In this document: one piece after another, positions 59,128-64,000 of the stretch
Layout: every line of letters begins with the position of its first letter
How positions within the stretch are numbered: the stretch's first letter is position 1
Program-made: the position numbers and the translations under genes
Notes under the pieces: generated by a model
Database searches by the model: none
What the model was told of the DNA's origin: nothing
What the model saw: the letters and a program-made list of their open reading frames with translations, nothing else
Source of the DNA: Chitinolyticbacter albus
GTDB lineage: Bacteria > Pseudomonadota > Gammaproteobacteria > Burkholderiales > Chitinibacteraceae
Reading direction: 5' to 3'
Assembly (NCBI RefSeq): GCF_024437655.1
Contig: NZ_JANBVF010000006.1
Span: forward strand, 221,669-285,668
DNA length: 64,000 nt

Positions 59128-60199
59128 CTTGTCCTTTTTCAAGTCATATCTGATGAAGCATCCGCAGGCCAAGCAAAAAGGCTTTAATCTCGATCTTAAA
59201 GTAATGGAGGGTACGTTTTTCCCTGGGCTAAGAGCGCTGCTTGAACCAATGCCTAAGCACGCCGCCCACGTCGATCTGATTTTGTATGGCCCGGGGGAAA
59301 CGAATGGGCATACGCTTGCTAGAAAAGTAAAGCGTGACGCCAAAAATATTCGGTTAAACGGCGAGATAGTGGATGCTCCTATCGATCACTCTGACCGATA
59401 TGAAATCCTGGCGCCGGATGACTTCGCAATTCTCGAATTTTCCGGCGAACCTTTACCTCATACCGTCAATGTTGTACTGGTTTCAGCCAAGCACGCTGAT
59501 GACGCAAGTTTACACTCTGCACTCCACCGCTTGATGCCAAGTGAAGGCGCGTCAATGGCAGTTGTGACGGAAGATATGATTGCGAAAATTGTTGAAGCAG
59601 CTGCCCCACCGGCCAATCATCCGATCCGTGGCTGGCTCGACTCTGCCATTCTGGAAAATATAAGCCAGGGTGATTCCAGAGCGACCGAAATACAGAACAG
59701 CAGCCATAATAAACGCGGAATTTCTCCAGCGGACTTTCAAATATCCAGGGTATCTGCAGAGAAAACAGGCGCTCGAGGAGAGCAGCTTTTAAACCAATTT
59801 TTTCTTAGCACCCCTTTTGAGGAGATTGAAGAACATGAATGGGTGTCACAGATCAACGCCATATCCCCATTTGATTTCAGTCTAATCACCAAAGATAGAA
59901 GCTTCCGTCATGTCGACGCCAAGAGCACCTCTGGAAAGTTTGACAACCCGGTATTTCTATCTCTAGCCGAGATCAAGCATGCGGCTAAGTGCATCATTCC
60001 CTATGATATTTATCGGCTCTACAATGTCACTGAAACATCTGCTTCGCTTCGCATAGCACGTGATGTCGGCAGCCTCTTCGCCTCCGTACTCACTTCATTG
60101 AAAGACCTACCCTCGGAGGTCAATGTGAATACTTTCTCTTTCGATCCTTCCTTTTTTACGTTTGAGGATGCAGTACATCACTTGGAAGATCACGATTAA
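59090..60199 (+). CDS. DUF3883-like nuclease-domain protein, probable restriction endonuclease
   Basis: About 369 residues, starting at a TTG at 59090 with GGAG nine bases upstream; it overlaps the end of the methyltransferase by 38 bases. An ATG at 59021 would give a longer protein. The C-terminal 150 residues (GARGEQLLNQFF ... PFDFSLITKDRSFRHVDAKSTSGKFDNPVFLSLAEIKHAAKCIIPYDIYRLYNV) resemble the DUF3883 (NOV-C) fold with a PD-(D/E)xK core: an Asp, and DAKST where Asp and Lys would be catalytic. The N-terminal half is not recognised. Its place between a methyltransferase and vsr suggests the cleaving partner; this is inference. Confidence 0.65.
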   Translation: MKKLALKKLKPSDLSFFKSYLMKHPQAKQKGFNLDLKVMEGTFFPGLRALLEPMPKHAAHVDLILYGPGETNGHTLARKVKRDAKNIRLNGEIVDAPIDHSDRYEILAPDDFAILEFSGEPLPHTVNVVLVSAKHADDASLHSALHRLMPSEGASMAVVTEDMIAKIVEAAAPPANHPIRGWLDSAILENISQGDSRATEIQNSSHNKRGISPADFQISRVSAEKTGARGEQLLNQFFLSTPFEEIEEHEWVSQINAISPFDFSLITKDRSFRHVDAKSTSGKFDNPVFLSLAEIKHAAKCIIPYDIYRLYNVTETSASLRIARDVGSLFASVLTSLKDLPSEVNVNTFSFDPSFFTFEDAVHHLEDHD

Positions 60200-60234
60200 A
60201 GCTACAAATTCATCTTTCCAGAAAAGGAATCCAA

Positions 60235-60663
60235 TTGAAAAGCACCGATGTGTTGACGCCAGAGCAGCGTAGTCGGTGCATGTCCCGTAACAAAGGGCGC
60301 AACACCAAGCCAGAAATCGCGCTTCGAAAATACTGTTGGATACTCGGAATGCGATACAGAATCCGATCGTCCCTCGTTGGGAGGCCGGATTTTTACTTTC
60401 CGAAAGAAAAGATTGCTGTCTTTGTTGACGGATGCTTCTGGCATGGATGTCCATTCCACTACAAGGCTCCTTCAATGCGTAGCGATTTTTGGAGTAAAAA
60501 ACTAGAAGCCAACCGAATTAGGGATGCGTTGGTGACAGCAACACTATCAGCGGAAGGCTGGCAAGTTATCCGAATATGGGAGCATGACTTGAAGACCGAA
60601 ACACTACTTCGCAAACAAGTAGAAAAGATACAGACGGTAATTCAGTTGTGCAGGAATAATTAG
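60235..60663 (+). CDS. Very short patch repair endonuclease Vsr
   Basis: 142 residues. Seen: TPEQRSRCMSRNKGRNTKPEIALRKYCWILGMRYR, LVGRPDFYFPKEKIAVFVDGCFWHGCPFHYKAP, and WSKKLEANRIRDALVTATLSAEGWQVIRIWEHDL. These match Vsr, which nicks T:G mismatches arising from deaminated 5-methylcytosine. It is typically linked to a cytosine methyltransferase, as here. The start is a TTG at 60235 with AAAGGA seven bases before it. The Asp in GRPDF and the zinc-binding Cys/His set are present. Confidence 0.92.
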   Translation: MKSTDVLTPEQRSRCMSRNKGRNTKPEIALRKYCWILGMRYRIRSSLVGRPDFYFPKEKIAVFVDGCFWHGCPFHYKAPSMRSDFWSKKLEANRIRDALVTATLSAEGWQVIRIWEHDLKTETLLRKQVEKIQTVIQLCRNN

Positions 60664-61019
60664 AGTAAATTTTACTTACGCATTTTTCAAAACCTTACTG
60701 AAATCCATAGGCCTGCCTCATAGGAAAGTGTCCTCCAACACTCGCCAGCCTTGATCTCTATCACTCAGTTTTCGCACAGGTCATATTCATTCCGAAGCGT
60801 TTGGCATAGCTGGCCTCCAAAAGACTCCCGCGAGAATTCACATGCGAACAGTGGGCCTTGCTCACCAAGTACATCTGCAGTGATCAGCTTGCAGCGCCAA
60901 GAGGCAGGTTCGCAGATCAAACAGCCTTCTCGAGCTGGGAGCAATTTTCCTGCTGTCAATTAGCTCGTACAAGCTTCCCCAAAAAACGCCCGCATATGGC
61001 ATGTGCGGGCCCGCGACCT
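60664..61019. other. Intergenic region after the R-M unit
   Basis: No gene seen. It carries the terminator at 60981-61010 that belongs to the pseudogene read on the minus strand. Confidence 0.45.
60981..61010 (-). terminator. Intrinsic terminator copied with the pseudogene tail
   Basis: GCCCGCA (60988-60994) pairs with TGCGGGC (61004-61010). On the minus strand a GTTTTTT follows. A very similar stem stands after the intact relative at 63652-63674. Confidence 0.72.
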
Positions 61020-61216
61020 TCAGCAGAGGTGGTTTGCAATGGTGACAGACCTCATTGCTGAAGCCGTCCCACCCCCAGCAGCTTGCTCTTCACATTCGCC
61101 TTGATCGTGTAGCCGCCATTGCGCGCCGCCGTGGTGTCTAAATACCAGTCGTAGGGCTGCAGGTTCTCCTGGCGGGAGGCGATCACTTCGCCGTTGCGGA
61201 TCAGCTGGAACGTCAC
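61020..61216 (-). pseudogene. Truncated 3' end of an Ig-like-domain gene (copy of the one at 63.7 kb)
   Basis: The minus strand reads VTFQLIRNGEVIASRQENLQPYDWYLDTTAARNGGYTIKANVKSK, matching the last third of the Ig-like-domain gene at 63700-64000. Homology begins abruptly at 61216 and extends to the stop codon. Four bases are missing after KSK relative to the intact copy, so the frame shifts there; the VTIAN end is restored only in another frame. No start codon or upstream part remains. The stop plus terminator are included in the copy. Confidence 0.8.
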
Positions 61217-61580
61217 ATTAAGCTGTACAACATCACTGCATCACTGGCGTATCGGAATGGTGGAGGAACAGGGGGGCTGTGCCCGTGCAGCAACCCTTTC
61301 GCCCTGGATGCGACTGCGCGCCGCCGGGGGCGCGCTCATGGCCTCTCTACCTTCCATCGCAAACCGGACTCCTCTACCCAGCCGTCCCTTCTGCTGGCGG
61401 AAGAAGCAGGCGCTGCCACACTTCGCCGAACATGGCGAAAAACCATGAATACATCTCCGCCAAATTTTCCACGAAAACTGCTTCTTAAAGAGAATTTAAG
61501 TGTTATAAACTAATCACTTATAAGGAATAGTTCCTTCAAAAAACTCCGCCAAATTTTCCGCCAGAAAAAGCGACAAAAAG
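61217..61580. promoter_or_regulatory. Repeat-rich upstream region of the Fic gene
   Basis: AT-rich near the gene. It contains a 16-base direct repeat (CTCCGCCAAATTTTCC at 61455-61470 and 61544-61559), TAAGTG-N12-CACTTA (61497-61520) and AAGGAA-TAG-TTCCTT (61522-61536), all upstream of the Fic start. These look like binding sites for a regulator, perhaps the Fic protein or a partner; no regulator gene is adjacent. Confidence 0.55.
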
Positions 61581-62819
61581 ATGATCACCGATCCCGCTTC
61601 GATGACGCCGTTGCTGCCCAGCATGGACGCGCGTGGCGTGCGCGAACTGGTCGACAAGGCCGAAAACCTCATACGCAGAGCTGACCGCCAAGAAATCCCA
61701 CGCGGTTTGCGGCCGGTCCTGGCCGACGCCCTTCGTCCGATGAACTCCTACTACACCAACAAAATTGAGGGGCAACACACCACGCCATTGCTGATCGAGC
61801 AGGCATTGCAGCAGGATTTTTCCGCCAAACCGGATGAGGCGCGCAAGCAACGTGCGGCCCTTGCTTGCATCCTCGCCGAGGAGCACATCGAAGCGCGTGT
61901 GGGTAACGCGAAGCACCTGGGGGACATCGAAGATTACTTCCAGGCGGCCTTCATCCAGTCCACTCATAGGGCGATGTATCAGCACTTGCCGCCCGAGGAT
62001 CGGCTGGTATTTGGTAAGGAGGAAGACGGCTCGGACTGGCGTGAAGACGTTCTACCGGGCGTGTTTCGCACTCATGAAGTGAAAGTGGGTGAGCACATCC
62101 CACCCAGCTACCGGTGTATGGACAGATTCTTCGAGGCCTTGTGGAACCACTATCGATTCGAGCAAAACGGATCGCGCGCGCTGATCGCCATCTTCGCCGC
62201 ACATCATCGCCTGGCCTGGCTTCACCCCTTTGGTGACGGGAATGGCCGCGCCGTACGCCTGCACACGCATGCCGGGCTATACGCGCTGGGCCTGACCCGA
62301 GGCATCTGGTCCCCCATGCGTGGGCTGGCTCGTCAGCAGGGCCGTTACTACCAGATGCTGGCATTGGCCGATCACCCGCGCGAAGGGGATCTGGATGGTC
62401 GAGGCAATTTGTCAGAGAAGCACCTGATAGGCTTCATCGACTTCATGCTCGATGTCTGCCTGGATCAAGTGGAATTCATGGAACGCATGCTGGATTTGAA
62501 CGGGCTGGAACTGCGCATCCACAAGATGCTGCAAGCCGAGTCCGTGTCGCCCGAGACTCCCAACCTGCTGAAGCTGAACAGCCTGGCCGCGCTCAAGTAT
62601 CTGCTGAACGCCGGCCCGACGCCCAAACAAGAATTCCGGCTGTTCCTGGGCGGCGATTCGGAACGCACCCAAGAACGAGTGATAAAGGATCTACGCACGC
62701 TCGGGATCATCACTTCAGACGGGTTACAAGCGCCATTCCGGCTCAGCATACCGATCAAGCTGTTCCGCTACCTGTTCCCTGGTCTGTGGATCGAAGCCGA
62801 AGACAGATCGCCATCCTGA
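61581..62819 (+). CDS. Fic-domain adenylyltransferase (class II, with N-terminal inhibitory motif)
   Basis: 412 residues. The N-terminal helix has NSYYTNKIEGQHT, matching the inhibitory (S/T)xxxE(G/N) motif, with the Glu expected to block ATP. The catalytic Fic core is HPFGDGNGRAVRLHTHAG (HxFx(D/E)GNGRxxR). A C-terminal winged-helix-like region follows (EFRLFLGGDSERTQERVIKDLRTLGIITSDG). Fic proteins attach AMP or another phosphate-containing moiety to target proteins. The ATG at 61581 has only a weak A-rich upstream site. No antitoxin gene lies beside it; the built-in inhibitory helix fits self-regulation. The target is unknown. Confidence 0.93.
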   Translation: MITDPASMTPLLPSMDARGVRELVDKAENLIRRADRQEIPRGLRPVLADALRPMNSYYTNKIEGQHTTPLLIEQALQQDFSAKPDEARKQRAALACILAEEHIEARVGNAKHLGDIEDYFQAAFIQSTHRAMYQHLPPEDRLVFGKEEDGSDWREDVLPGVFRTHEVKVGEHIPPSYRCMDRFFEALWNHYRFEQNGSRALIAIFAAHHRLAWLHPFGDGNGRAVRLHTHAGLYALGLTRGIWSPMRGLARQQGRYYQMLALADHPREGDLDGRGNLSEKHLIGFIDFMLDVCLDQVEFMERMLDLNGLELRIHKMLQAESVSPETPNLLKLNSLAALKYLLNAGPTPKQEFRLFLGGDSERTQERVIKDLRTLGIITSDGLQAPFRLSIPIKLFRYLFPGLWIEAEDRSPS

Positions 62820-63026
62820 TCGTCTGCCGGCCAACGAGGACAACCGGCAGGGCATAACCCAAGCGTTCAGTATGGATGCCTGCGGACAAGATCAATTCAT
62901 GATCACCGTTTGATCATGCCTCCCTGAATGTCAAAAACGAGCGGCACCATGGCAAGCCAGCAAGCGGCCATGAAATACTGGCAATAGTGTTAGCATCTGT
63001 TTGCCCGCCACCGTCGCTCCATAACC

Positions 63027-63314
63027 ATGAAACAGGTCGACCAGCCTGCCACCGTCGAATCAAGTTTGCCGGCAACCGTTGCCAGTTCCACCGCCATGCC
63101 GATCGCACTGAAGCTCCTGCTCTGGGCCGGCGTTGCGTTGACCGTTTTCCTCACGGCGATGGTCTTCGCGCCAAGCAGTCGCGGCTACGGTGGCCCGGGT
63201 GGCTGGGGCGCCGGCATCCTGTACTTTGCCGGCGCCGTACTGACTGGCGGCACTGTCACCTTGAGCTACTTCATCTGGCTTCTGTACCGCGTGCTTAGGG
63301 CCACAAAGTCGTAG
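63027..63314 (+). CDS. Small hypothetical membrane protein
   Basis: 95 residues: two hydrophobic segments (IALKLLLWAGVALTVFLTAMVF and GAGILYFAGAVLTGGTVTLSYFIWLLYRV) joined by a Gly/Arg-rich loop (SSRGYGGPGGWG). Function unknown. It overlaps no other gene but sits directly before a second frame that may encode a partner. Confidence 0.5.
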   Translation: MKQVDQPATVESSLPATVASSTAMPIALKLLLWAGVALTVFLTAMVFAPSSRGYGGPGGWGAGILYFAGAVLTGGTVTLSYFIWLLYRVLRATKS

Positions 63315-63354
63315 GCTACGCCTTGCCGTCACCCGGCTGTTTTTCCTGCTGCCG

Positions 63355-63540
63355 GTGCTCTATTTCGCCAGCGCCATCGCAATCGAATACTGGCGCGACC
63401 GGGCGAGCAATATCGATACCGTGGCAGTCTCGACCGAGCCAGTTACGCTGGCCGGCGTGACGTTTCCGGGCGGGACGTCAGCCCTCGGCATGCTGGTGGC
63501 CAGCGCTTCGGCGCGCGCCGAACGTGACTGCGGGGACTAG
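63355..63540 (+). CDS. Possible small protein with an N-terminal hydrophobic stretch
   Basis: An open frame continues from about 63300; its first usable start is a GTG at 63355. The part seen begins RLFFLLPVLYFASAIAIEYW (a membrane segment) and ends in a polar 45-residue tail with AGVTFPGGTSALGM. The start is doubtful and no family is recognised. It may be a fragment. Confidence 0.3.
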   Translation: MLYFASAIAIEYWRDRASNIDTVAVSTEPVTLAGVTFPGGTSALGMLVASASARAERDCGD

Positions 63541-63644
63541 CTCCACCGTGGCCAGAAAGCCAGCCCCCTGATCTTCCTGGGCAGCTTGCAGTCTGCAGAC
63601 CAGGTCACCAGCGATCGATAGCTCGCTCAGGCTTTTGCCAAAAC

Positions 63645-63674
63645 AAAACCAGCCCGCACATATCCAGTGCGGGC
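63645..63674 (-). terminator. Intrinsic terminator of the Ig-like-domain gene
   Basis: GCCCGCAC (63652-63659) pairs with GTGCGGGC (63667-63674), loop of seven bases. On the minus strand it is followed by TGGTTTTGTTTT. Confidence 0.82.
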
Positions 63675-63699
63675 CGGGCTGTCATCTGACGGCTAAAGA

Positions 63700-64000
63700 T
63701 CAGTTAGCGATAGTGACCGACCGTGTTGCCGCGGCCGTGCCACCACCAGCAGCTTGCTTGCTCTTCACGTTTGCCTTGAGCGTGTAGCCGCCATTGCGCA
63801 CCGTCGTGGTATCGAAATACCAGTCGTAGGGCTGCAGGTTCTCCTGGCGGGAGGCGATCACTTCGCCGTTGCGGATCAGCTGGAAGGTGACGCTTTCTAT
63901 GCCCGCACCATCGGCGGTGCCGGCATCGCGATCGCTGGCGAAGGCGTTGATGTACACGTCCCCTTTCAAGGCTGCGCCGGAGCGGGGGGCGGTGAAGGAG
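63700..64000 (-). CDS. Secreted protein with a C-terminal Ig-like domain (runs off the window)
   Basis: At least 99 C-terminal residues are inside the window. The frame is open past the window edge and needs no start here. The visible part (SFTAPRSGAALKGDVYINAFASD...SVTFQLIRNGEVIASRQENLQ...NGGYTLKANVKSKQAAGG) is a bacterial Ig-like domain of the kind that ends secreted hydrolases and peptidases. A terminator follows. A truncated copy lies at 61020-61216 in the same orientation. The N-terminal function is outside the window. Confidence 0.7.
   Translation of the reverse strand, partial: SFTAPRSGAALKGDVYINAFASDRDAGTADGAGIESVTFQLIRNGEVIASRQENLQPYDWYFDTTTVRNGGYTLKANVKSKQAAGGGTAAATRSVTIAN

Noticed and set aside
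60751..61061. Short overlapping frames after vsr
   Set aside because: No start signals or families; region is explained by the decayed gene tail and its terminator.

Overview
The window is high-G+C DNA from a free-living, chitin-degrading betaproteobacterium, most likely in or near the Chitinibacteraceae/Chitinimonas group of the Neisseriales (inference from gene content; no search was run). The grounds are a modular secreted chitinase, further secreted modular hydrolases with Pro-Thr linkers, a CreBC two-component pair, and a classical replication-origin block (mnmE, yidC, yidD, rnpA, rpmH // dnaA, dnaN, gyrB).

Layout. 1-1.8 kb (minus): a WecA/MraY-type sugar-phosphate transferase fragment, a GT2 glycosyltransferase and pcm. 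1.8-3.9 kb: a TPP riboswitch and thiC. 4.1-8.3 kb (minus): two large secreted multidomain proteins, GH16 / beta-gamma-crystallin / GH16 and crystallin / BSP-type metallopeptidase / crystallin / CAP. 8.6-18 kb: an FdhF/YdeP-like molybdoenzyme, a small membrane protein, a Rof-like antiterminator, adenine deaminase, a chemoreceptor, an EamA exporter and creBC. 18-23.9 kb: a secreted chitin-binding protein, an ABC exporter and a GH18 chitinase with two CBM5/12 modules. 24-28.3 kb (minus): birA-coaX-SPOR operon, hslV and a STAS-domain protein. 28.5-34 kb: a giant AsmA/DUF748 protein, a degenerate EAL-HDOD protein and a hemolysin-III-type membrane protein. 34-40.3 kb: wrbA, purC, a TPR-GAF protein, and a purE-membrane protein-purK-alkD operon. 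40.3-47.8 kb: a candidate small RNA, a VOC protein, an acetyltransferase, a tautomerase, a cystine-type ABC importer joined to a PatB-type C-S lyase, an EamA exporter and BenE. 47.8-57.2 kb: the origin block. 57.2-64 kb: accessory DNA with a 5-methylcytosine methyltransferase, a DUF3883-type nuclease, vsr, a Fic protein with dense upstream repeats, and a duplicated 3' end of a secreted Ig-like-domain gene lying on both sides of the Fic gene.

How the parts fit. The secreted enzymes (chitinase, the CBM-only protein, the double GH16 protein) suggest extracellular chitin and beta-glucan breakdown. The crystallin modules all keep the calcium-binding signature, so they may stabilise these proteins outside the cell. 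The origin block is ordinary housekeeping. The 57.2-61 kb segment has visibly lower G+C, non-ATG starts and an R-M/Vsr composition, and looks horizontally acquired. The most unusual items are the two crystallin-bearing secreted proteins, the duplicated gene tail around Fic, and the candidate small RNA downstream of the purE promoter region. No tRNA, rRNA, CRISPR array or intact insertion sequence was seen.
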